From the NCBI GenBank assembly GCA_025465465.1, contig JAODND010000092.1:1-58610 (forward strand): a stretch of DNA of 58,610 nucleotides, read 5' to 3'. The stretch is from Frankiales bacterium. Lineage in GTDB: Bacteria; Actinomycetota; Actinomycetes; Mycobacteriales; SCTD01. Numbering within the stretch: the stretch's first letter is position 1; each line of letters opens with the position of its first letter. The position numbers and the translations under genes were made by a program. Shown piece after piece: positions 33,808 through 41,941 of the stretch. A model generated the notes under the pieces. The model saw only the letters and a program-made list of their open reading frames with translations, ran no database searches and had not been told where the DNA came from.

Positions 33808-34736
33808 TCCTCGCGTTCGACCCGCAGCAGCAGCTCGGCCAGCCACTCGTTCTCGGGGTCATCGAGGGCTCGGTCTATGGCCTGATCGCCCTCGGTCTCG
33901 TCCTCCTCTACAAGAGCAACCGCATCTTCAACTTCGCCCAGGCGGAGTTCGGCACGATCGCGGCGCTGACCGCCTACTTCGGCTACAACGGCAAGCTCTT
34001 CGGCATCCCGTGGCACATGCCATGGATCGTGGCCGTCATCGTCGGCATCTTCCTCGGCACGTTGTCGGCCGTGCTGACCGAGCGGCTGGTCATCCGGCCG
34101 CTGTTCCACCAGCCCAAGGTGATCATGGTCGTGGGCACGGTCGGCGTCCTGCTCGCCTCCATCGCGGTGGAGTACCTCGTCTTCCCGACGGGTGGGGTCG
34201 CCGCGCTGCCGTCCGTGACGGACGTCGGGCTCCACGACCCTGCCTTCAGGGTCGGCTTCGCGGGCTACAACGTGTCGTGGGAGCAGGTGCTGACGCTGCT
34301 CGTCCTCGTCGCGATGGCGCTGGCTGCCGTCGCCTTCTTCCGCTACTCCCGGCAGGGCACCGCGATTCTCGCGGTCAGCCAGGAGCCGACGGCGGCCGCG
34401 ACGGTCGGTATCAGCATCAGCCGCGTCTCGCTGCTGACCTGGACGCTCGCCGGGTTCCTCGGCTCGGTCGCCGGCATCGTGTCGATCGGTGGGGCACCGC
34501 TGCTGGTGCCCGGCATCATGACCGGGACCGCCCTCGTCGGTGGCATCACCGCAGCCGTCCTGGGCGGCGTCACGAGCATGCCCGGCGCCTTCGTCGGCGG
34601 TCTGCTCGTCGGGCTCGTCCACCAGTACACCCAGGCGTTCCTGAGCTTCCCGGGGGCGCAGAACGTCGCGGTCGGTCTCGTACTGCTCCTGGTCCTGCTC
34701 GTCTTTCCGCGCGGGTTGCTCGGGAGCGAGACGTGA
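33804..34736 (+). CDS. livH: branched-chain amino-acid ABC transporter permease (LivH-like)
   Basis: A 310-aa membrane protein with about eight helices and the LivH hallmarks EGSVYGLIALGLVLLYKSNR and NFAQAEFGTIAAL near the N-terminus and RYSRQGTAILAVSQEPTAAA in the coupling region. GTG 33804 overlaps the binding-protein stop. The in-frame extension upstream lies in coding sequence of that gene and is rejected. Confidence 0.94.
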   Translation: MILAFDPQQQLGQPLVLGVIEGSVYGLIALGLVLLYKSNRIFNFAQAEFGTIAALTAYFGYNGKLFGIPWHMPWIVAVIVGIFLGTLSAVLTERLVIRPLFHQPKVIMVVGTVGVLLASIAVEYLVFPTGGVAALPSVTDVGLHDPAFRVGFAGYNVSWEQVLTLLVLVAMALAAVAFFRYSRQGTAILAVSQEPTAAATVGISISRVSLLTWTLAGFLGSVAGIVSIGGAPLLVPGIMTGTALVGGITAAVLGGVTSMPGAFVGGLLVGLVHQYTQAFLSFPGAQNVAVGLVLLLVLLVFPRGLLGSET

Positions 34737-35860
34737 CCGCGGTCGCGGCTGCTCCGGCGGTGTCGCCCTGGCGGCTGTCCGGCGCGGGCCTGGCTGCCCG
34801 CGGCCTGGCCTACCTGGGCCTCGCCGTGGTGCTGTTCCTGCCGTCGTTCGCAACCGACTTCTCCAAGACCTGCTCACTGGCCGTGATCTATGCGCTCATG
34901 GGGCTCTCGCTCAACATCGTGGTCGGATACACCGGCCAGCTGTCCCTCGGCCACCAGGGCTTCTTGGGCCTGGGTGCCCTGGTGACGGCCAACATCGTCG
35001 CCCAGGCCCAGCTGCCGATCTGGCTCGCGATGGCCTGCGCGGTCCTCGCCACCACCGGCGTCGCCCTTGTGCTCGGGCTGGTCGCTCTGCGCATCACCGG
35101 CCTCTACCTCTCGCTCATCACGCTGGTGTTCGGCTCCGCGATCAGCAGCTCGCTGTTTGCGCTCGCGCGGTTCACCGACAACAACTCAGGGGTGAAGATC
35201 CAGCGGCCGCACTACCTCGCCACCAACGGCGACTGGTATCTCGTGTGCGTCGCGGTCCTGCTCGTCGTGTTCTACTTCGACTACCGGCTCACGGTCAGCA
35301 AGGTCGGACGCGCGCTGCTGGCGCTGAAGGAGAACGAGCGGGTCGCGGAGGCCTTCGGCATCGGCGTCACGTCCTACAAGCTGCTCGCCTTCGCACTGTC
35401 CGGCGCGATCGCCGGTCTGGCGGGCGGCCTTTACGCGTTCCGGGGCGAGCTCTACTCCGAGAAGGACTTCCAGGACCCGAACGGCTTCACGCTGGCGCTG
35501 CTGTTCGTCGTGATGTGCGTCGTCGGCGGTCTCGGCAACCGGTTGGGGGTGGTGGTGGCCGGCCTGTTCTTCGGGCTCATCAACGAGCTGCTGGACGACC
35601 TCTTCTACGCGCACTGGGTGCACCCGTGGATGCAGCACGTGCCGGTGCTCGGCAGCTACTACTCCTCCGACGTCAAGGCCAGCTATCTGGCGTCCCTCAT
35701 CGGAGCGCTGCTGCTGTTGCAGACGCTCATCTTCAACCGCGGAGGGCTGGGTGCCCAGCTCCGCCCGATCTCCCGGTGGATGACCGGTCACCGCTTCGAG
35801 CTCCACGACGCGACCCACTCCGGTCCCGCAGTTGCGGAGGGCTCCAGTGTCCGTGCTTGA
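34733..35860 (+). CDS. livM: branched-chain amino-acid ABC transporter permease (LivM-like)
   Basis: A 375-aa permease with ~10 helices. The LivM signatures are IYALMGLSLNIVVGYTGQLS, LGHQGFLGLGA and KVGRALLALKENERVAEAFG (coupling helix). GTG 34733 overlaps the livH stop by four bases. It forms the heterodimeric channel with LivH. The C-terminal ~25 residues overlap nothing unusual. Confidence 0.94.
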   Translation: MTAVAAAPAVSPWRLSGAGLAARGLAYLGLAVVLFLPSFATDFSKTCSLAVIYALMGLSLNIVVGYTGQLSLGHQGFLGLGALVTANIVAQAQLPIWLAMACAVLATTGVALVLGLVALRITGLYLSLITLVFGSAISSSLFALARFTDNNSGVKIQRPHYLATNGDWYLVCVAVLLVVFYFDYRLTVSKVGRALLALKENERVAEAFGIGVTSYKLLAFALSGAIAGLAGGLYAFRGELYSEKDFQDPNGFTLALLFVVMCVVGGLGNRLGVVVAGLFFGLINELLDDLFYAHWVHPWMQHVPVLGSYYSSDVKASYLASLIGALLLLQTLIFNRGGLGAQLRPISRWMTGHRFELHDATHSGPAVAEGSSVRA

Positions 35861-36752
35861 GGTCTCCGACCTGTCCATCCGCTTCGGTGGCCTGCAGGCC
35901 CTGCAGGACCTGACGCTGACCGTCAACGAGTTCGAGATCGTGGGGCTGATCGGGCCCAACGGCGCCGGCAAGACGACGGCGTTCAACTGCATCACCGGCT
36001 TCTACAAGCCCGACACCGGCAAGGTCGTCTACCGCGGCCAGGACGTCACGCGCACGCCCCCGCACAAGAAGGCGGCGATGGGCTTCGGGCGGACGTTCCA
36101 GAACGTCGGCATGGTCAAGAGCTCGACGGTGCTGGACAACCTCAAGACCGCCCAGCACGCCCGCGTCCAGTACGACGTCGTGACCGGCCTGCTGGGTGGT
36201 GGCAGGGTCGCGGCCGAGGAGCGCGCGCTCGAGGCCAAGGCCGACGCCATCCTGGAGCTGCTCGGGCTGACCGAGTTCCGTCACCTCCGCGTCGGTGGGC
36301 TCTCCTACGGCACGTTGAAGCTCCTGGAGCTCGGCTGCGCGCTGGCCACCGAGCCCGACGTGCTGCTGCTGGACGAGCCGTCATCGGGCATGGGACCCGA
36401 GGAGTCGCACGAGCTCGGCGAACGACTGATCGAGCTGCGCAAGGCGTTCGGCCTGACGATGCTGCTCATCGAGCACCACGTGCCCCTCGTGCTCAGCGTC
36501 TGCGACCACATCTACGTGCTGAACTTCGGCCGGCTGCTCGCCGAGGGCAAGCCGTCGGTGATCCAGACACACCCGGAGGTGGTCGCGGCCTACCTCGGCG
36601 GCGAGGCCCCTGAGGAGCTGGCGGCCACGGCGGAGACCCCCGAGGAGGCTGCCCTCGACGAGGCCACGCACCCGGTCGCGGCGAAGAAGGCCCCCGCCAA
36701 GAAGGCTCCAGCCAAGAAGGCGGCCGCGCCCCGGAAGAAGGCGTCGTCGTGA
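35847..36752 (+). CDS. livG: branched-chain amino-acid ABC transporter ATP-binding protein (LivG-like) with Lys/Ala-rich tail
   Basis: About 301 aa. Walker A is GPNGAGKTTAFN (~36-47), the LivG-type signature region is VGGLSYGTLKLLELG, Walker B VLLLDEPSSGMGP and the switch His in LIEHHVPLVL. After the ABC core a Glu/Ala-rich stretch leads to a basic tail with KKAPAKKAPAKKAAAPRKK at the very end, resembling histone-H1/HU-tail repeats and not usual for LivG. GTG 35847 follows GGAGGG and overlaps livM by 14 bp; livF overlaps its stop. Confidence 0.94.
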   Translation: MSVLEVSDLSIRFGGLQALQDLTLTVNEFEIVGLIGPNGAGKTTAFNCITGFYKPDTGKVVYRGQDVTRTPPHKKAAMGFGRTFQNVGMVKSSTVLDNLKTAQHARVQYDVVTGLLGGGRVAAEERALEAKADAILELLGLTEFRHLRVGGLSYGTLKLLELGCALATEPDVLLLDEPSSGMGPEESHELGERLIELRKAFGLTMLLIEHHVPLVLSVCDHIYVLNFGRLLAEGKPSVIQTHPEVVAAYLGGEAPEELAATAETPEEAALDEATHPVAAKKAPAKKAPAKKAAAPRKKASS

Positions 36753-37465
36753 GCCTGCTCGAGGTCGATGGCCTGCGCACCGGATATGGCGCACTGCCTG
36801 TGCTGCAAGGGATCTCGTTCTCCGTCGAGGAGGGCGAGACCGCCGTGCTGTTCGGCCTCAACGGCGCGGGCAAGACGACGACCGTCAACGCGATCGCGGG
36901 TCTGCTGCCCGCCTGGGAGGGCCAGGTCCGGCTCGACGGCAAGGTCATCTCCGGACTCGAGGCGCCCAAGGTCGTCGCGGCAGGGGTCGGCCTGTCGCCG
37001 GAGGGGCGTCGAGTCTTCCCGGCGCTCTCGGTGCTGACCAACCTGCGGCTCGGTGCCTGGACCCGCAAGGCCGACGGCAAGAAGGCTGTCGAGGACACCG
37101 TCGAGCAGGTGTTCAGCTACTTCCCGCGTCTCGAGGAGCGCAAGGACCAGCTGGCCGGCACGATGTCGGGCGGCGAGCAGCAGATGCTCGCGATCGGCCG
37201 GGCCGTCATGTCGCGACCGCGGGTGCTCCTCATCGACGAGGCCTCGCTCGGTCTCAGTCCCAAGCTTGCCCAGACGGTCTTCCAGGTCGTCAGCAAGATC
37301 AACGACGACGGCACCACGGTGCTGATCGTCGAGCAGAACGTCGGTGTCCTGCCCTATGCCGACCAGGCCCTCATCATGGAGAAGGGCACGCTCACCTACG
37401 ACGGCCGCGGTGCCGAGCTGGAGAAGTCCGGCGACCTCCGCAAGACCTACCTCGGTACCTCCTGA
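36749..37465 (+). CDS. livF: branched-chain amino-acid ABC transporter ATP-binding protein (LivF-like)
   Basis: A 238-aa ATPase with Walker A GLNGAGKTTTVN (~35-46), signature MSGGEQQMLAIGRA, Walker B VLLIDEASLGLSP and switch region VLIVEQNVG. It completes the five-gene transporter with LivG. Note Glu-Ala-Ser where most have Glu-Pro-Ser after Walker B. GTG 36749 overlaps the livG stop. Confidence 0.95.
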   Translation: MSLLEVDGLRTGYGALPVLQGISFSVEEGETAVLFGLNGAGKTTTVNAIAGLLPAWEGQVRLDGKVISGLEAPKVVAAGVGLSPEGRRVFPALSVLTNLRLGAWTRKADGKKAVEDTVEQVFSYFPRLEERKDQLAGTMSGGEQQMLAIGRAVMSRPRVLLIDEASLGLSPKLAQTVFQVVSKINDDGTTVLIVEQNVGVLPYADQALIMEKGTLTYDGRGAELEKSGDLRKTYLGTS

Positions 37466-37490
37466 ACCCACGTCACGCCTGGAGAAGCAC

Positions 37491-37946
37491 ATGAAGTCAC
37501 CTGCCACCTACGGCCGCGCACTCGGCTACGTCATCGTGGTGCTCGGGTTCGGGGTCATCGGCCTGGGCTACAACGGCATCGCGGGCGCGCTGCTCGACAC
37601 CCGCGCCCAGCTGCCGTACCTGCTCTCCGGTGGGTTCCTCGGCCTCGCGATCGTCGTGTTCGGCGTCGGTCTCATCATCAACGCGAGCGCCCGCGAGGAC
37701 CGGTCCCGGCTCGAGTCGGTGCTGCTCCAGCTCGTCGACGCCCAGCAGGGCGGCAGCGTCGGTGGCACCCGCGTGCCGTCGAGCGCTGACGGCCTCTACG
37801 CCGCCGGTGCCGCGAGCTACCACCGCCAGGACTGCCGGTTGGTCGACGGTCGCGAGGACATCGGCTATGTCACCGCTGCCGAGGCAGCGGCCCGCAACCT
37901 GGCTCCGTGCCGCGTCTGCAAGCCCGAGGTCGCAGCCGCCGTCTGA
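37491..37946 (+). CDS. small membrane protein with C-terminal Ada-like cysteine/histidine knuckle
   Basis: A 151-aa protein: two hydrophobic helices (~11-32 and 43-63), a short helical linker, and a C-terminal ~45-residue module with His111, Cys115, Cys140 and Cys143 in YHRQDCRLVDGR and NLAPCRVCKPE. That spacing recalls the metal-binding/Ada-type N-terminal motif (H-x3-C ... P-C-x2-C). ATG 37491 has GGAGAAG upstream, 26 bp after livF, so it probably belongs to the transporter operon. Function unknown; zinc binding is inference. Confidence 0.82.
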   Translation: MKSPATYGRALGYVIVVLGFGVIGLGYNGIAGALLDTRAQLPYLLSGGFLGLAIVVFGVGLIINASAREDRSRLESVLLQLVDAQQGGSVGGTRVPSSADGLYAAGAASYHRQDCRLVDGREDIGYVTAAEAAARNLAPCRVCKPEVAAAV

Positions 37947-37954
37947 TCCCAGGG

Positions 37955-39700
37955 TCAGGTCTGCGGGTTCACCGTCACGGACACCGCGGTGGTGGCGGTG
38001 CCGTGCGTCACGTCCACGTGGTCGGTCGTCGGGCTGCCGCCGGGCTTGCAGAGGCCGGCGGCCGGCGTCACGCTGAAGGTGGCCTGCTTGCCGGGCTTCA
38101 CGCTGCCCTTGCTGGGTGAGAGCCTGGCCCAGGGGTTCTTCCCGGACTTCTCGCGGGCGGTGGCCGACCAGCTGACGGCCTTGCCGGTCGTGTTGCGCAG
38201 CGTGATCACTCCGGCGTGCGAGCCACCGCTGGAGTCGCAGGTCGGGGCGGTCGTGAGCTGCGCGGTGAAGGTGCCCGCTGCCGTCGGGGACGGTGTCGGT
38301 GACGGGGTTCGGGAGGGCGTCGGTGACGAGCTCGGCCGTGCGGTGCGGCTTGCCGTGGGGGACGCCGACGCCGATGCGGACGGCGTCGTCGTGGGGCTCG
38401 TCGTGGGGCTCGTCGTGGGGCTCGCGGTGGCCGACGCGGTCGGCGTGGGCGATGCCGTCGGGCTGGCTGTCGGTGACGTGGTCGGTGTGACGGTGGTCGT
38501 CGGGGTCGGAGTGGGGTCGGGCAGCGACCGCAACGTCGCGCAGCCGCCGACGGGACAGGTGGCGTGGTCGGTGACGGCGAACAGCCCTCCGCCGCAGACG
38601 ATCACGGCCACCGCCGCGAGTCCTCCGGCGATCGGTCTGCGGCCGGTGCCGACGGCGGCCGCGGCGCCGACGATGGCCAGGCCTCCCAGGCCGAGCAGCC
38701 CGAGGCCGAGGCCGCGGTGCGGTGTCGTCGTCACGTCGTGGATCCTGGGCGCATTGCGGATGAGGATGCGGCCGGAGTGGACCGCGATCCAGGCGTGGTC
38801 GGCATCGATGCTGTCGACGTCGAAGAACGAGGCCCGCTCGTAGCTCGGCGGGGTCGTCTCGTAGGCCCAGGTCGTGCCGCCGTCCGGGCTGCGCGCGATG
38901 AGGCCCTCGGTGCCGACGACGTAGACGGCACCTCCCGACGTCGAGATCCCGCGTTCCTGCTCGTCCGCGACTCCCCGTCCGGGAAGGTCGGCCGCCGCCG
39001 CCGTCGTACCCGTGACGTGGTCGACCCACGGATGGCCGGTGTGCTGGGCGTCCTGACCGATGGCGAAGGCGCTGCCGCCGGGCAGGGACAGGGCGTCGAA
39101 GAGGGACAGCGTGGGTCGCGTCGCGGTCACGAACGTCGCGCCGCCGTCGGTCGTGGTGGCGACGTTCGGGGCGCTGACCACGACGCCATCGGTGGCGCTG
39201 CGCCAGTCCATCCGCGGTGTCGAGCCGTGTGGCACGACGCCCTTTTGCCGCTTCCAGACGAGGCCACCGTCCGTCGACGCATACAGCGCAGCCGGCGACA
39301 GGCCGAACAGCTTGCCGCGCACCGCTGCCACGTCGCTCGTGGGACCGGACCAGGGGCGGTACTGCTTCCAGGTGCTGCCGCCGTCGCGGGTGACGAGCAC
39401 CCCCTCGAACTGGCCCTCGGCGACACCCGTGCTCTCGTCCGCGAACGAGACCCGGTCGACCTCGCTGTGGATGGGGGTGTCCATGTTGTGCCAGGTGAAC
39501 CCGCCGTCGGTGCTGCGGCTGATGCCGCTGTCGGTGCCGAGGAACACCAGGTCCTTGCTGACGGCCTCGATGCTCAGCGCGTGAGAGCAACCACAGTCGA
39601 CCGGCGTCCATCCTGACCGCTCGACCGACGCCGAGCCCGCAGCGGAGGCAGCGGGCGCGGCAAGGAGCAGCAGCGAGAGGGCGAGCAGCAGTCTGCGCAC
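37955..39700 (-). CDS. exported BNR/Asp-box repeat protein with Ser/Thr/Pro linker
   Basis: A 581-aa protein: signal peptide (~1-20), a beta-propeller-like region with at least five Asp-box copies ([40 protein letters not shown]), two hydrophobic helices (~330-385), a long Pro/Thr/Ser/Ala linker (~395-470) and a C-terminal ~105-residue beta domain with two cysteines. Asp-box propellers occur in sialidases, Ycf48-like and VPS10-like proteins; no catalytic residues of sialidases are evident. GTG 39700 has TACCCT ending 7 nt upstream. Confidence 0.82.
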   Translation of the reverse strand: MRRLLLALSLLLLAAPAASAAGSASVERSGWTPVDCGCSHALSIEAVSKDLVFLGTDSGISRSTDGGFTWHNMDTPIHSEVDRVSFADESTGVAEGQFEGVLVTRDGGSTWKQYRPWSGPTSDVAAVRGKLFGLSPAALYASTDGGLVWKRQKGVVPHGSTPRMDWRSATDGVVVSAPNVATTTDGGATFVTATRPTLSLFDALSLPGGSAFAIGQDAQHTGHPWVDHVTGTTAAAADLPGRGVADEQERGISTSGGAVYVVGTEGLIARSPDGGTTWAYETTPPSYERASFFDVDSIDADHAWIAVHSGRILIRNAPRIHDVTTTPHRGLGLGLLGLGGLAIVGAAAAVGTGRRPIAGGLAAVAVIVCGGGLFAVTDHATCPVGGCATLRSLPDPTPTPTTTVTPTTSPTASPTASPTPTASATASPTTSPTTSPTTTPSASASASPTASRTARPSSSPTPSRTPSPTPSPTAAGTFTAQLTTAPTCDSSGGSHAGVITLRNTTGKAVSWSATAREKSGKNPWARLSPSKGSVKPGKQATFSVTPAAGLCKPGGSPTTDHVDVTHGTATTAVSVTVNPQT

Positions 39701-39707
39701 GAGGCGG

Positions 39708-39713
39708 AGGGTA
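39708..39713 (-). promoter_or_regulatory. leaderless-type -10 of the BNR-repeat gene
   Basis: TACCCT on the minus strand ends 7 nt before GTG 39700, just after the VWA gene stop. Confidence 0.4.
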
Positions 39714-39721
39714 GCGAGCCC

Positions 39722-41665
39722 TCAGCCTGCTCGACGACGACCGCGCCGGGCCTGGAGGTAGTCGCTCACGACGAACTCGCCCAGCCGAGCCGGGTCGGGG
39801 GAGAAGACCCGGCCGCCGTTGCGCTGCGCCAGGTGCTCGACGAACGACACCAGGCGGGGCTCGTCGTCGAGCATGAAGACGTTGATCGTGGCGCCCCGTC
39901 GGGTGATCCGCTCGACCTCGGCCATCGTGAGCTCGAGGGTCTCCTGGAGCGGCGGCCAGCAGAAGTCGGCATAGCCGTCGCGGGTGAGATGGGCAGTGGG
40001 CTCGCCGTCGGTGACGACGAGGACGACGGGTTCGGCGCCGGGGTGCTTGCCCAGGAAGCGGCCGGCCAGCATCAGCGCGTGCTGGAGGTTGGTCCCCTGC
40101 ACCCGCTGCGGGTCGAGGCCGGTGAGCTCCTCCGGCCGCAGCACCTGCGCGTAGTCGCTGAAGCCGATGACCTCGATCGCGTCCTGGGGGAACTGCGTGG
40201 TCACGAGGGAGTGCAGCGCCAGCGTGGTCTGCTTGGCGACCCCCCACGTGCCGCGAAGCTCCATCGAGAAGCTCAGGTCGACCAGCAGCGCGACCGCAGC
40301 AGTCGTGCGGCGCTCCGTCTCGACGACCTCGAAGTCGTCGACCTGCAGCTTGAGACGGTGCGGGTCGCGCAGCACGGCGTTGCGCACGGTGCGGATCACG
40401 TCGAGCGGCTGCTCATCGCCGAACTGCCACTGCCGCGAGGCGCCGGTGATGTCCCCGGCCGCGCCGGCGTCGCGGACGTCGTGGCTGCCCCGGCTGCGGG
40501 ACGAGACCTGCGCGAAGACCTTGCGGAGCGCGGTCGCACCGAGCCGTCGCACGGCGCGGGGCGACAGCTCGAGCCGGCCCTGCGCGTCATGCGTGAGGTA
40601 GCCCTGCTCCTTGAGCTCCCGCTCGATGCGCTGCAGTGCCCGGAGGTCGTCAAGGGCGCCACGACCGAGGGCGCGCTGCACCGCCGCCTCGTCGATGTCG
40701 TCGAGTGAGGCACCGGGGTAGTCCTGGCTGAGGGCGCCCTCGAGGTCGTCGAGATCGGCCAGCTCCTGAAGGGCGGTCGTCGCGTCGCCGAGCCCCATCC
40801 CCTGCTCGCCGCTCATCCGCTCGCGGCCACCCCACTGCAGGTCGGGTCGGGCGGTGCGCAGGGAGTCGCCGAGCTGCGCCAGCTGCGACTGCATGTCCAG
40901 GTCCATCGCACCGTCCATCAGCTCGGAGAGCTCCTGGCGCTGCTGAGGTGTGAGTGAATCCATCAGCCGCTGGGCCGCGGCGGACCGACGTGCGAGCTCG
41001 TCGACGAGCTCCTCGAGGTCGGCCGGGTTGGACGGGAAGAACTGCCCGTGCTGGGCCATGAACTCGTCGAACCGCTCCTGGGTGTGCTCGCCACGGGCGT
41101 CGGCCTCGAGCATCTGGTTGAGGTCTGCCAGCATGTCCTTGACCGCCTGCATGTCCTCAGGACCGGCGCTCTGCAGGGCGTCCTTCATCCCTTGGAACTG
41201 CGAGTCGAGGACTTCGCGTCGCAGCAGGTCGTCGATCTGCTCGTACGCCTCGCGCGCCTCGGCGCTGCGCCACTGGTAGGGCTTCAGCTCCTGCACGGCG
41301 CGTGCCGTGTCGGTGGGCAGCGCGTCAAGCTCCATCTCGGCCATCCGGGCGCTGTCCGACGGGTCGGGGAACAGCGCCGAACGCTCGAGCTCGAGGGCCT
41401 TGTCGAGCAGCTCGCGGACCTCCTGCAGGGTGCCGTCGAGCCGGCCCTGCTTGCGGAGCTCGCGCTGCCGGCTCGCCGCCTGCCGCCGCAGGTTGTCCAG
41501 ACCCCGCAGCCCGTCGGTCCCGCGCCGAAGCAGGTCGCGCAGCGCCTGCCGCACGCTGTCGCCCGCCATGACTCGCTCACCGATCTCGTCGACGGCCTCG
41601 GCCACGTCGAACGGTGGCTCGAGCGGGTCGCGCCCGCCCGCCCAGGCGCCGTACCGGGCGGTCAT
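39722..41665 (-). CDS. VWA-domain protein of an AAA/VWA system
   Basis: A 647-aa cytoplasmic protein: a long helical N-terminal two-thirds rich in Gln/Glu/Arg/Leu, then a von Willebrand A domain with the MIDAS motif DLSFS (~460) and the later Asp in VVLVVTDGEPTAHL. The Gly/Asp acidic hinge EDMQAVKDMLADLNQML lies mid-protein. Such proteins pair with MoxR/Mg-chelatase-like ATPases to remodel or insert metals into targets. ATG 41665 with GGAGAGGAG upstream overlaps the stop of the 89-aa gene. Confidence 0.9.
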   Translation of the reverse strand: MTARYGAWAGGRDPLEPPFDVAEAVDEIGERVMAGDSVRQALRDLLRRGTDGLRGLDNLRRQAASRQRELRKQGRLDGTLQEVRELLDKALELERSALFPDPSDSARMAEMELDALPTDTARAVQELKPYQWRSAEAREAYEQIDDLLRREVLDSQFQGMKDALQSAGPEDMQAVKDMLADLNQMLEADARGEHTQERFDEFMAQHGQFFPSNPADLEELVDELARRSAAAQRLMDSLTPQQRQELSELMDGAMDLDMQSQLAQLGDSLRTARPDLQWGGRERMSGEQGMGLGDATTALQELADLDDLEGALSQDYPGASLDDIDEAAVQRALGRGALDDLRALQRIERELKEQGYLTHDAQGRLELSPRAVRRLGATALRKVFAQVSSRSRGSHDVRDAGAAGDITGASRQWQFGDEQPLDVIRTVRNAVLRDPHRLKLQVDDFEVVETERRTTAAVALLVDLSFSMELRGTWGVAKQTTLALHSLVTTQFPQDAIEVIGFSDYAQVLRPEELTGLDPQRVQGTNLQHALMLAGRFLGKHPGAEPVVLVVTDGEPTAHLTRDGYADFCWPPLQETLELTMAEVERITRRGATINVFMLDDEPRLVSFVEHLAQRNGGRVFSPDPARLGEFVVSDYLQARRGRRRAG

Positions 41666-41931
41666 TCGCCGCTCCTCTCCTTCTCCGCGAGGTAGGCGGA
41701 GTAGGCGAGCCGACGGCGGAGCCGGATGGCATCGCGGACCGGTCGGAGCATCGGTCGGATGACCACGACGTAGGCGAGGGCCATCGCGATGAGCAGCCAC
41801 GCCTCGGCGACGTCCAGCCAGGCGACCAGCCAGCCGAGCCCGAGGAACAGCCCGAAGGCGACCAGGCCGGTCAGCAGCACCCGGCGGCGCAGCGCGTAGG
41901 TGTCGGGGACACCGAGGGTCGGGTCACCCAT
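41662..41931 (-). CDS. 89-aa small membrane protein between AAA and VWA genes
   Basis: It begins MGDPTLGVPDTYALRRRVLL and carries two hydrophobic helices (~18-38 and 42-60) with a basic loop and C-terminus (RPVRDAIRLRRRLAYSAYLA). The frame extends upstream into the AAA gene but ATG 41931 is the sensible start, 10 bp after the AAA stop. The ATGA overlap with the VWA gene makes it part of one operon; it could tether the AAA/VWA pair to the membrane, which is inference. Confidence 0.82.
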   Translation of the reverse strand: MGDPTLGVPDTYALRRRVLLTGLVAFGLFLGLGWLVAWLDVAEAWLLIAMALAYVVVIRPMLRPVRDAIRLRRRLAYSAYLAEKERSGE

Positions 41932-41941
41932 CAGGTGCTCA

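Noticed and set aside
38380..38480. 12-bp tandem repeats resembling a CRISPR or VNTR
   Set aside because: They encode the Ser/Pro/Thr linker of the BNR protein in frame, with no unique spacers.
37497..40247. 916-codon minus-strand frame spanning three genes
   Set aside because: Arg/Pro/His-rich composition in the wrong frame of the BNR and VWA genes.
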